A stretch of DNA of 7,077 bases from Candidatus Latescibacterota bacterium (GCA_030746455.1 JASLMQ010000175.1:1-7077); one strand, 5' to 3'; shown: positions 1 to 6,050, counted from the first letter of the stretch. Program-made: numbers and translations. The notes: generated by a model from the sequence alone, not told the origin.

Positions 1-482
1 TCACCGTCGAGCACGCCCTTATCGAGGCCGGGATGCTCGCCTACGTCCTCGACGGAGACAACATCCGCCACGGGTTGAACAAGAACCTGGGCTTCAGCGC
101 GGAAGACCGTGCGGAGAACATCCGCAGGATCGGTGAGGTGGGCAAGCTATTCGCTGACGCCGGATTCGTGGCACTCGCCAGTTTCATCAGTCCCTACAGG
201 GCCGACCGCGACCGGGTCCGTGCACTGATGGACGACGGCGACTTCTTCGAGATCTTTGTGGACACCCCACTGGAAGTCTGCGAGGAGCGCGACCCCAAGG
301 GCCTTTACAAGAGAGCCCACGCCGGGGAGATTCCGCACTTCACCGGTGTCTCCGATCCCTACGAGCCGCCCGAGAAGCCCGAACTGGTCATTAAAGCTGC
401 GGATTGCACGCCACAGGAGGCCGCGCTCCAGGTGCTCCGCCTCCTTCAGGAGCACGGGAAGTTCATCCGCCGCCCCTTTTAG
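1..482 (+). CDS. cysC: Adenylylsulfate (APS) kinase, 5'-truncated by window edge
   Basis: This is the C-terminal part of APS kinase, which phosphorylates adenylylsulfate at the 3' position with ATP to give PAPS, the donor for cytoplasmic sulfate reduction and for sulfotransferases. The reading frame is open from base 3, giving about 159 residues before TAG at 480-482; the family is usually near 200 residues. The missing 40 or so would include the ATP-binding P-loop. Visible family motifs in order are [44 protein letters not shown] (the Ser of ISP is the site of the phosphoenzyme in E. coli CysC), and [18 protein letters not shown] followed by [11 protein letters not shown]. These closely match E. 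coli CysC as I remember it. An in-frame ATG at 33 is internal and not the start. It could be a stand-alone CysC or the C-terminal domain of a CysNC fusion; the upstream sequence would tell. The gene converges on the minus-strand gene that follows. Confidence 0.95.
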   Translation, partial: TVEHALIEAGMLAYVLDGDNIRHGLNKNLGFSAEDRAENIRRIGEVGKLFADAGFVALASFISPYRADRDRVRALMDDGDFFEIFVDTPLEVCEERDPKGLYKRAHAGEIPHFTGVSDPYEPPEKPELVIKAADCTPQEAALQVLRLLQEHGKFIRRPF

Positions 483-500
483 TCTCCAGCCCGGACATCT

Positions 501-530
501 CTACGTTCGCGTTCTACGCGTCTTTCGTAG
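501..530. terminator. Possible bidirectional terminator hairpin between convergent genes
   Basis: A compound inverted repeat lies in the 89-bp gap between the converging ends of cysC and the M14-like gene. The outer arms are CTACG (501-505) and CGTAG (526-530). The inner arms are CGCG (508-511) and CGCG (517-520), with a 5-base loop. Position and orientation suit a shared terminator, but the outer stem is short, internal loops separate the stems, and no clear T-run follows on either strand. The call is weak and rests mostly on location. Confidence 0.25.
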
Positions 531-571
531 TTCCGCTTCCAGTGGACCGGAGCTCGCATCTACCCGCCGGC

Positions 572-1753
572 CTAGCGGTCCTCCCACCGGACCAGCGCCT
601 CCGCCACCGTCTCAACCATCTCGCGCACATCCGCAGCGTGCGACTCGATCCCGTCCGGAACCGCCTGCAGGAATACGGGGACGGAACCCGCCCGCTCCGT
701 AATATGTCGTCCGCCGTACACGTTGTGTTCCGGTCGACGCGGGTCGATCAGCACCTTGCGGTTGTCCAGCGGCTCGGCGTGGTAGTTCCCGAATATCGCT
801 TCCTCGATCGCGCCCGCCTTCCCACGCATCTCCTCGGGCATCGAGGACAGGTCGTGCATGCCCACGCTTCGCGTGAATTCCTCCCGGGTGAAGTGGGCGT
901 GCACCTCCAGATCCACGTCCGGTCTCAGCTCGACCAGATAGTCCCACACCGCAACGGTTTCCTTCGCCGCGCGCTTTCCCTCCACCAGATGGTTGATCCC
1001 GAACTTGGGCACTTCCCCTTCCGAGTTGGTCACACTCCGACCCTGAGCCACCCCGTCCGGATTGGTCATCGGCAGCAGGCAGAACTGCACCTGATCCAGC
1101 AGCCGCCGGACCCGCATCGTCGGAGTCGTCAGCCAGTGTGCCGTGTGGAGAATGCCCCACGATACGGGTTCACAGGACTGCATCGATGCCTCCACCATCA
1201 CCTTGATTGGGCGTGACGGTGTCTGCAGCAGAGGGATCGGACGTCCGCACGCCGTTGGTCCGAGCTCCCGGTACGTCCAGACGTCGTATCTCTCGGCCAG
1301 CCTCCGGGCCTTTTCGCAAACCGCCTCGGGATCCTCGTACGGCGCCGACGCCACACGGATCGAGGAACCGGGATCGACCGCCACGCCGACGTCCACGCGC
1401 TCTCCTTCCTCGTGAGACGTATCCTCGAGCGGGATCCACTCCCATCCCGTCTCTCGCCGCACCCACCAGGGTGGATACATGTAGCTGGATCCTTTCCCGC
1501 TCAGCAGAAAGCGAAGCCTGGCCTGCCGCGTCTCCGGCCCCGTGTTGGTCACACGCACGTGGGCCATGTACTCCTTGGGCACCCCCTTCCCATCGAACAG
1601 CTCGTCCAGCACGTCCTGGAACCACTGTGGCAGCTCCTCGGGCTGGAAGCCGATCTCGTAGCTCCCGTCCTCCAGGATGCGCATATCGCCTGCGCTGCTG
1701 CACGGGAAATCGCTGTCGATCTCGATCCCCTTGTCAGTATCCACCAGTTTCAT
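572..1753 (-). CDS. M14-like zinc carboxypeptidase-fold protein with altered active site
   Basis: The 393-residue product resembles M14 metallocarboxypeptidases, especially the cytosolic carboxypeptidase type. It has an N-terminal region of about 145 residues that looks beta-rich, then a peptidase-like region from about 145 to 393. Family landmarks are ELGPTACGRPIPLL (the usual 'lG.S..GR.i' segment), ASMQSCEPVSWG (usual aRqHPGE), LLPMTNPDG (N231-G234), GRSVTN, FGINH (usual DLNR; N254 kept, Arg replaced by H255), and DLEVHAH (H285, the expected third zinc ligand). The first zinc His is replaced by Q192, while E195 is present. The segment where the catalytic Glu is expected reads VFLQAVPDG, with Q363. 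The start was set at ATG 1753 because AGGGGTG lies 5 bases upstream. Upstream the frame stays open to a GTG at 1990, but that adds only the low-complexity 12-bp repeat. There is no signal peptide, so it is probably cytoplasmic. It may be an inactive or differently acting family member; the substrate is unknown. Confidence 0.75.
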   Translation of the reverse strand: MKLVDTDKGIEIDSDFPCSSAGDMRILEDGSYEIGFQPEELPQWFQDVLDELFDGKGVPKEYMAHVRVTNTGPETRQARLRFLLSGKGSSYMYPPWWVRRETGWEWIPLEDTSHEEGERVDVGVAVDPGSSIRVASAPYEDPEAVCEKARRLAERYDVWTYRELGPTACGRPIPLLQTPSRPIKVMVEASMQSCEPVSWGILHTAHWLTTPTMRVRRLLDQVQFCLLPMTNPDGVAQGRSVTNSEGEVPKFGINHLVEGKRAAKETVAVWDYLVELRPDVDLEVHAHFTREEFTRSVGMHDLSSMPEEMRGKAGAIEEAIFGNYHAEPLDNRKVLIDPRRPEHNVYGGRHITERAGSVPVFLQAVPDGIESHAADVREMVETVAEALVRWEDR

Positions 1754-1794
1754 CTGTTCACCCCTATCTGATGTGTCCCAGCCTCTCTTCGTCT

Positions 1795-1926
1795 TCGTCT
1801 CGATCCTCGTCCCCATCTTCGTCCCGATCTCCGTCTTGATCCTCGTCTCTATCTTGGCCTTGATCTTCGTCCCGATCTCCGTCTCAATCTTCGCCTCGAT
1901 CCTCGTCCCGATCCTCGTCTTGATCC
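1795..1926. repeat. Eleven-unit 12-bp degenerate tandem repeat (minisatellite)
   Basis: Eleven consecutive 12-bp units, consensus about TCGTCYYGATCY, run without a break, starting TCGTCTCGATCC and ending TCGTCTTGATCC. Units differ from each other at one to four positions, with changes mostly C/T, so the array is old rather than freshly expanded. Since 12 is a multiple of 3, it stays open in more than one frame. On the minus strand it reads as charged I-E-T-K / I-G-T-R type units. On the plus strand it reads as hydrophobic V-P-I-F / V-S-I-L type units. Neither product looks real. Confidence 0.9.
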
Positions 1927-2041
1927 ACCACCATTCCGTGCCCTTCTCTCCCTTCCGTACCTTTCGTAGTTTGGGTCTTGGTTCCCCCACCGCAGCTACT
2001 GCGTCTCAGGCTCGATGCAGGCTACTTGCACGGACCAAATT

Positions 2042-2070
2042 GGTGTTCATCGGTGCTTATCTGTGGTTCC
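2042..2070. repeat. Short repeat of the ACCACAGAT...ACACCGATGAACAC type
   Basis: Two 10-bp units, GGTGTTCATC and GGTGCTTATC, are followed by a partial third, TGTGGTTCC. Read on the minus strand it begins GGAACCACAGAT and continues with similar A/C/G-rich units. From memory, repeats of this general type are scattered between genes in several uncultured bacterial genomes. It sits 17 bp beyond the surE stop codon. Its role is unknown; it may only be a decayed dispersed repeat. Confidence 0.6.
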
Positions 2071-2087
2071 GCTCTTTTTCTATTCTT

Positions 2088-2846
2088 TCAGCCTTCAAGC
2101 TGACCAAACGTCCGCATATCCAGCCGCGACACACTCACATGCCCCTCCCGTACGACCCCCTCGTCCGCGTTCTCTCGCGTGTCCACAGTCGGAGGATCCA
2201 TATCGTGCCGGAAGACATCCCCCTCCTTCTTGAAGCACGAGCCGTAGAACGTGTGACTCAGGTAGGTATCTCGGACCTCCCAGTCCTCCGTCGTCTGGGG
2301 GGGAATGTTCACGTTCCAGGTCACGGGGTCCGTCCAGAATCTTGGCCGCTCGAACAGCCGTCCGAACACGGCGTCGAGCACGTCGCGGGTCTGGGCCCGC
2401 AGCCGCTCCAGCTCGGACTCGGGAAAGCGCTTGTTGTCGGTCCACTCGAAGAAAAGACCGCCCCCCAGGATCTGGGAGAGCGCAACCGCCGGAAGCCCGA
2501 TGATATTTGCCTCCAGACAAGCCCCGACCGTCCCGGACGAGAAGGCGAACCCGATCCCGGTGTTGCTCCCCACGTTGATCCCCGAAACGACGAGATCAGG
2601 TCTGGCTTCGTACAAGTGATGCACGGCCACGTTCACGCAGTCCGGAGGCGTTCCATCGACCGTGTAGGCCCCGTCGCCCATTCGCTCCAGTCTCAGCTCG
2701 CGGAAACGCGTCATCGACTTCCCCGTCCAGCTCTGCTCGTTCTTTGGCACGACCACCGTCAGATTGCCGCGTTCCCTCAGGTCGTCTGCCACGAGCCCGA
2801 GCAGCGGCGAATCCGGCCCATCGTCGTTCGTCAGCAGAATCTCCAT
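2088..2846 (-). CDS. surE: 5'/3'-nucleotidase SurE
   Basis: SurE is a metal-dependent phosphatase that removes phosphate from nucleoside 5'- and 3'-monophosphates, and in some species from short polyphosphate; it acts in the cytoplasm as a dimer or tetramer. The 252-residue length is typical. The metal ligands known for the family are all visible at their usual positions: D8 and D9 in LLTNDDG at the N terminus, S39 in NEQSW, and N95 in SGINVGSN. The GTPPDCV (65-71) and SGTVGACLEA (104-113) motifs are also present. The ATG at 2846 is well supported by GGAGGT three bases upstream, and it places NDDG where the family has it. Stop TGA is at 2090-2088. The usual proteobacterial neighbours pcm and nlpD are absent here. 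The gene is divergent from the first oxidoreductase gene and lies 334 bp upstream of the M14-like gene on the same strand; joint transcription is possible but not shown. Confidence 0.95.
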   Translation of the reverse strand: MEILLTNDDGPDSPLLGLVADDLRERGNLTVVVPKNEQSWTGKSMTRFRELRLERMGDGAYTVDGTPPDCVNVAVHHLYEARPDLVVSGINVGSNTGIGFAFSSGTVGACLEANIIGLPAVALSQILGGGLFFEWTDNKRFPESELERLRAQTRDVLDAVFGRLFERPRFWTDPVTWNVNIPPQTTEDWEVRDTYLSHTFYGSCFKKEGDVFRHDMDPPTVDTRENADEGVVREGHVSVSRLDMRTFGQLEG

Positions 2847-2874
2847 TCTACCTCCATCTCCTTCGCGCTCGACT

Positions 2875-2919
2875 TGTCATTGCGAGCCCCGCGCCTTTTG
2901 CGGGGCGAAGCAATCTCGC
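2875..2919. repeat. CATTGCGAG...AAGCAATCTC dispersed hairpin repeat
   Basis: The sequence TGTCATTGCGAG, a GC-rich hairpin and CGAAGCAATCTC together form a nested inverted repeat. Outer arms are ATTGC (2879-2883) and GCAAT (2910-2914). Inner arms are GCCCCGC (2886-2892) and GCGGGGC (2900-2906), with a 7-base loop. From memory, elements with these ends are common dispersed repeats in many unrelated bacterial genomes. Only one copy is in this window. It may fold in RNA or single-stranded DNA; its function is unknown. Confidence 0.75.
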
Positions 2920-2959
2920 CTATCCAGCAGTGACGTTGTGGAGAGGCCACAGCCTCTGT

Positions 2960-2988
2960 CTTGCATTCTACACTGGAAATCTTGCATT
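2960..2988. repeat. CTTGCATT short direct repeat
   Basis: CTTGCATT occurs at 2960-2967 and again at 2981-2988, in a local A/T-richer patch of an otherwise GC-rich region. The stretch also contains TGGAAAT and ATTTTCCA, which pair apart from one bulged base. It may be a remnant of another simple dispersed repeat, or part of the divergent promoter region; nothing decides between these. Confidence 0.35.
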
Positions 2989-3156
2989 TTCCAATTCCCC
3001 GCCCCGCCAAGATACCCGTCCCTTCCCTCCCTGTCAAAGCCAAATGCCGTTCTCATACCCCACCCCGTCGAAATATCCTGGAAAACGCCGCCGCGTAAGT
3101 TATCTTACCGGACACCGTCGCTAGCCACAGAATCTACCCCATTTGGAGTCTCGGAA

Positions 3157-4212
3157 ATGCCCGACACATACCGAGTAGCCCTCATCGGTTGCGGCAGGAT
3201 GGGCGCAACCATCGATGACGAGGTCCGGGATCGACAGCACCCGGATCTGTGGATCCCCTACTCCCACGCCGCTGCCGTGGTGGCGTGCGATCGTACGGAG
3301 CTGATCTCCGTAGCCGATGCCGTTGGGGAGAAGGCCGAAGCCATCCGCGAACGCTACCAGGCCGCCACCTGCTATACCGACTATCGTGAAATGATCGACA
3401 GGGAGTCCCCCGACATCGTCTGCATCGCCACGCGGCCGGCGACCCACTCGGAGATGACGGTCTACGCCTCCGAACACGGGGTGAAGGGCATCTACTGCGA
3501 GAAGCCCCTCTGCGGATCCATGGCCGAGGCCGACGCGATGGTGGACGCGGTTGAGCGCAACGGCGTCAGGTTCAACTACGGGACCCAGCGGCGATATGTG
3601 CCCCTCTACCAGGAGATCCGGAAACGCGTCGATTCGGGAGAGCTGGGCAGCATTGACTGTGTGATTGTGCAACAGGGAACCAGCGCGGCCCTCTGGGGGC
3701 TCACCCACGGCTCCGACCTCATGCTCTACCTCGCCGGAGATCCCGAGGTGGAGTTCGTTCAGGGGACCATCCTTTGCGAGGAGGACGACTGGGAAGGCCG
3801 CCGGCTCAACGCCGATCCTGGCATCGCTGCCGGATACGTGCGCTTCGCCAACGGGATCCATGGCTACTTCACCGCCGGCCGGGGGGCCGAGTTTGAGGTC
3901 TGCGGCGCCGAGGGCAAGATACGCACCTTCGACAACGGTCTGTCGTGGCGTCTGCGGAAGCAGAGCAGAGGTGGGCAAGCCATGGAGGACGCGTCCATCC
4001 CCGATATCCCGCTCGAGAGCGGCACGGTCAGCGGCATCCTGGACATCGCGGAGGCCATCGATTCGGGCCGTGAGACACGAGGTCCCGTGCAGCTGGCGCG
4101 GCGCAGCCAGGAGATGCTCATGGCCATCATCGAATCCCATCGACTGGGCGGGATCCGGATCCCCCTGCCGATGGCGAGTCGCGATCTCTACGTCGGCCGT
4201 GAGGGGTGGTAG
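3157..4212 (+). CDS. Gfo/Idh/MocA family oxidoreductase (first of three)
   Basis: A 351-residue NAD(P)-dependent dehydrogenase of the glucose-fructose oxidoreductase / inositol dehydrogenase / MocA family, acting in the cytoplasm on an unknown sugar or polyol. The N-terminal Rossmann domain shows VALIGCGRMG (G11-x-G13-xx-G16), and D54 at the end of the second strand, which usually favours NAD over NADP. The conserved EKP is E115-K116-P117 in IYCEKPL. The C-terminal substrate domain carries the expected His and Asp in LTHGSDLMLYLAG (H184, D187). The ATG at 3157 was chosen because GGAG (3145-3148) lies 8 bases upstream and the glycine motif then sits at the usual distance; the frame is open much further upstream but without family sequence. 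The segment after the glycine motif (ATIDDEV to PYSHAAA) is longer than in the two sister proteins. It is preceded by the gap shared with surE and followed by 268 bp of repeat-bearing DNA, so it is probably its own transcript. Confidence 0.93.
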   Translation: MPDTYRVALIGCGRMGATIDDEVRDRQHPDLWIPYSHAAAVVACDRTELISVADAVGEKAEAIRERYQAATCYTDYREMIDRESPDIVCIATRPATHSEMTVYASEHGVKGIYCEKPLCGSMAEADAMVDAVERNGVRFNYGTQRRYVPLYQEIRKRVDSGELGSIDCVIVQQGTSAALWGLTHGSDLMLYLAGDPEVEFVQGTILCEEDDWEGRRLNADPGIAAGYVRFANGIHGYFTAGRGAEFEVCGAEGKIRTFDNGLSWRLRKQSRGGQAMEDASIPDIPLESGTVSGILDIAEAIDSGRETRGPVQLARRSQEMLMAIIESHRLGGIRIPLPMASRDLYVGREGW

Positions 4213-4296
4213 AGCTGGATCCATTCTATATCTGAATACGAGCATGCTACGGTCTTGATAGTGGCTAATGAATAAGGACATGGGTGAGGCTGCCTT

Positions 4297-4400
4297 CAGC
4301 ATTCAGCCATCAGCTGTCAGCTGAACCAGTGATCGATAGGCGCGATGGTGCGCCACGCGCCGGTTCTGCTGAATGCTGATAGCTGACGGCTGATGGCTAA
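4297..4400. repeat. Inverted pair of 7-bp (NGCTGAN) repeat arrays with central hairpin
   Basis: Two short arrays of 7-bp units of the AGCTGAC / GGCTGAT / TGCTGAA type face each other. The left array (4297-4327) is on the minus strand and the right array (4362-4400) on the plus strand; each begins with GGTTC when read in its own direction. Between them is a small hairpin, GGCGC (4339-4343) and GCGCC (4350-4354), with a 6-base loop. The arms could pair imperfectly as a large stem between the first and second oxidoreductase genes. It may act as a transcript barrier or be a decayed mobile repeat; no T-run follows. Confidence 0.7.
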
Positions 4401-4480
4401 TCGCAGGTTCTCTTTGTGCTCGCATCTTCTATGTTTCGTCGTGACCCGGTCTTGACATATCAGGACAAAAGGAGGAGAGG

Positions 4481-5488
4481 ATGTCTGGAGAGCTTGGCAT
4501 CGGTTTCATCGGCTTGCGAATGGGAGGCGGACAACTCCGGCAGGTGGCCGGCATGCCCGATGCGAAGGTGGCCGCCGTCTGCGATCTCGACCAGGCGACG
4601 GTCGACGGGATCGAGAGCGAATTTGACGTGACCCTCGCCACCACCGACTACCGTCAGCTAGTCGAGCACCAGGATGTGGACATCGTCTCGGTTGCCACGC
4701 CCGACTATCTGCATCTGGAGCAGACCGTGGCGGCCTTCGAGAACGGCAAGCACGTGATGGTCGAGAAGCCCATGGCCCGCACCGTGGACGAGTGCGAGAA
4801 GATGATCGCCGCTCAGCGCAAGGCGGGCAAGCACCTCATGGTGGCGCACGTCGCCCGCTTCTACAGCTCCTTCCAACAGATCAAGAGATGGTGCACCGAC
4901 GGGACCCTCGGCGACCCCTTTCACATCTACACGAGCTACATCCACAACTACGAGCAGATCCCCGGCTTCGACGGATGGCGGTTCGATCCCGAGAAGCGTC
5001 ACCAGCTCATCGGTGGCGGGTGCCACGGCATCGACCTGGCCCGCTGGATGGGTGGCGAAGCAGCCGAAGTCCACTGCTACGCCAACCACCTCAACATCCC
5101 CGTTCTGAAGACCGACGACCACTTCAACATCAACGTGAAGTTCGAATCCGGCGCAGTCGGACACGTCACCGGATCGTTCGGCTGCCAGCGCCCCTACGCC
5201 ATCGACCTGCACGTCTGGGGTACCAAGGGCACGGTCATTGCCAATAACGTGGACACCACGGCGAAGGTATGCCTTCGCCAGACCGACCGGAACAAGTGGA
5301 TGGACTTCCCCGCGGGGCGTGAGACCAAGGGCCTGGCCGCGGAGTTCCAGGAGCTCATCAATGCCATCAAGTCGGATCGCCCGTGCGAGAGCGACGGTGT
5401 GAGCGGCGCTCGAACCGTGGCTCTGGGCTGGGCGGCCATCGAATCTGCGAACCAGGGCCGCCCCATTGTCCCCAAGAAGGACTTCTGA
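4481..5488 (+). CDS. Gfo/Idh/MocA family oxidoreductase (second of three)
   Basis: A 335-residue dehydrogenase of the same broad family, with the full two-domain layout: an NAD-binding Rossmann fold over roughly residues 5-120 and an alpha/beta substrate domain after it. The nucleotide loop reads GLRMGG (residues 11-16), where the middle glycine of GxGxxG is replaced by R13. D35 ends the second strand (VCDLD) and suggests NAD use. EKP is E95-K96-P97 in MVEKPMART. The substrate domain has GWRFDPEKRH, then GGGCHGIDLARWMGG with H182 and D185 as the expected catalytic pair. The start is secure: AGGAGG (4470-4475) precedes the ATG by 5 bases. The sequence resembles members acting on inositols or hexose derivatives, but the substrate cannot be named from motifs. 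Gaps of 268 bp before and 562 bp after argue against tight operon coupling with its sisters. Confidence 0.94.
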   Translation: MSGELGIGFIGLRMGGGQLRQVAGMPDAKVAAVCDLDQATVDGIESEFDVTLATTDYRQLVEHQDVDIVSVATPDYLHLEQTVAAFENGKHVMVEKPMARTVDECEKMIAAQRKAGKHLMVAHVARFYSSFQQIKRWCTDGTLGDPFHIYTSYIHNYEQIPGFDGWRFDPEKRHQLIGGGCHGIDLARWMGGEAAEVHCYANHLNIPVLKTDDHFNINVKFESGAVGHVTGSFGCQRPYAIDLHVWGTKGTVIANNVDTTAKVCLRQTDRNKWMDFPAGRETKGLAAEFQELINAIKSDRPCESDGVSGARTVALGWAAIESANQGRPIVPKKDF

Positions 5489-5573
5489 GAGGCGGCGCAC
5501 CCTCACGTCCTGTTCCCTGTGCTGCCCTTACTCCAACGAGTTGAGCGCGGCCATAGACAAGGTGGGGAGGCGG

Positions 5574-5679
5574 GGAGCTCCCGCGTCAGGCACAAGCAAT
5601 GTCGCTCGTGCTGGACCCTGATGCCAGTAGGCCGCTTGTCCCCCCGTAGGCCCTCCCTCTGGTCTTTCGCGGGAGCTCC
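5574..5679. repeat. Structured repeat element, copy 1 (terminal inverted repeats)
   Basis: The 106-bp element is bounded by a perfect 12-bp inverted repeat, GGAGCTCCCGCG (5574-5585) and CGCGGGAGCTCC (5668-5679). Its first conserved block, CTCCCGCGTCAGGCACAAGC (5578-5597), and last block, GGTCTTTCGCGGGAG (5661-5675), recur exactly in copy 2. Inside, TCAGG (5586-5590) can pair with CCTGA (5617-5621), and CAC-a-AGC with GCT-c-GTG, giving a second nested stem. It could be a structured RNA or a mobile repeat; I do not recognise the family. Confidence 0.7.
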
Positions 5680-5733
5680 ATCGTGAAGGCGGCTACGCAC
5701 TGCTGGCAGGCAGCTCGATGATAGGAAGAGCAC

Positions 5734-5832
5734 CCTCCCGCGTCAGGCACAAGCTCTTCTGCCTTTTCCCGGCCCCGTGAACCGGTAGGTCACTGTATTC
5801 AGGTGGGGCTGGCTAGGGTCTTTCGCGGGAGG
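5734..5832. repeat. Structured repeat element, copy 2 (terminal inverted repeats)
   Basis: The 99-bp second copy is bounded by the 9-bp inverted repeat CCTCCCGCG (5734-5742) and CGCGGGAGG (5824-5832). The first 20 bases and last 15 bases match copy 1 exactly (5735-5754 and 5817-5831). The interior is strongly diverged, with faint similarity around CCGGTAGGTCACTGT versus CCAGTAGGCCGCTTGT in copy 1. The nested stem of copy 1 is not kept; instead CCGG...CCGG can pair. Spacing between copies is 157 bp on the left blocks and 156 bp on the right blocks. Confidence 0.7.
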
Positions 5833-5867
5833 ACAGCCCCGCGGCGCATGAGCGGCCGCCTTCTCTT

Positions 5868-5901
5868 GCCGACTTCTCTTGGCGGAACAAGAGAAGTCGG
5901 C
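5868..5901. other. Perfect 14-bp hairpin
   Basis: GCCGACTTCTCTTG (5868-5881) and CAAGAGAAGTCGGC (5888-5901) are exact reverse complements around the 6-base loop GCGGAA. The left arm's TTCTCTTG is also repeated directly just before it (5861-5868), so two alternative pairings exist. No T-run follows, so it is not a standard intrinsic terminator on the plus strand. It lies about 150 bp upstream of the third oxidoreductase gene and could be a leader structure, an operator or part of the repeat cluster. Confidence 0.75.
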
Positions 5902-6032
5902 CGCCGGAGGCGAACCGGCAGAGACAATGGCTCCACGATTGCGAGTGGATGGTGCTAGGACACATTGCCACGCAGGTAGGTGTCCGTCGACTTGTGTAGT
6001 CCGTCTCGGCCTTCTGAACCACCCCGAATCTC

Positions 6033-6040
6033 AAGGAGGA
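6033..6040 (+). promoter_or_regulatory. Ribosome binding site of third oxidoreductase
   Basis: AAGGAGGA is a near-perfect anti-16S match. It lies about 11 bases before the ATG at 6051, slightly longer than usual, and no other in-frame start exists nearer. It fixes this start. Confidence 0.75.
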
Positions 6041-6050
6041 AACCACAGCA

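Larger units (their letters stand above)
1754..2087. other. Intergenic gap between surE and the M14-like gene
   Basis: This 334-bp gap between two minus-strand genes holds two low-complexity repeats (1795-1926 and 2042-2070, listed separately). I see no believable small gene, tRNA or strong terminator. The frames that stay open through it do so because of the repeat. A promoter for the M14-like gene could lie here, but I cannot point to one. Confidence 0.6.
2847..3156. other. Divergent intergenic gap upstream of surE and the first oxidoreductase
   Basis: This 310-bp gap must hold the promoters of both surE (minus) and the first oxidoreductase (plus), but I cannot assign -35/-10 pairs with confidence. 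It contains a CATTGCGAG-type hairpin repeat (2875-2919) and a short CTTGCATT direct repeat (2960-2988). The frames running through it are low-quality shadows with no family motifs. Confidence 0.6.
5489..6050. other. Long intergenic gap with structured repeats
   Basis: This 562-bp gap separates the second and third oxidoreductase genes. It holds two related elements of about 100 bp (5574-5679 and 5734-5832) and a 14-bp perfect hairpin (5868-5901), listed separately. A minus-strand frame at 5503-5733 crosses the first element but shows no family motif or ribosome site. From about 5902 to 6030 I see nothing beyond the likely leader of the next gene. Confidence 0.7.

Noticed and set aside
404..1216. 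270-residue plus-strand open frame
   Set aside because: It overlaps the end of cysC and lies antisense to the M14-like gene, and it shows no family motif.
1677..2933. 418-residue plus-strand open frame with a hydrophobic repeat that looks like a membrane segment
   Set aside because: The hydrophobic stretch is just the 12-bp minisatellite translated, and the remainder is antisense to surE.
3121..4302. 393-residue minus-strand open frame over the first oxidoreductase
   Set aside because: It is the antisense of a clear family gene and has no motifs of its own; high GC in third codon positions keeps such frames open. The same holds for the minus-strand frames at 4658-5506, 5955-6548 and 6549-6968.
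4452..4457. TTGACA as a -35 promoter box for the second oxidoreductase
   Set aside because: A -10 box at normal spacing would fall on the ribosome binding site and start codon, leaving no room for a leader; no TATAAT-like match is present.
5503..5733. 76-residue minus-strand open frame in the long gap
   Set aside because: It runs through the structured repeat element, has no ribosome binding site that I can find, and shows no recognisable domain.
5574..5832. Integron attC sites or a CRISPR array
   Set aside because: The GTTRRRY/RYYYAAC core sites of attC are absent, and there are only two copies of about 100 bp with non-uniform cores, unlike short CRISPR repeats with regular spacers.
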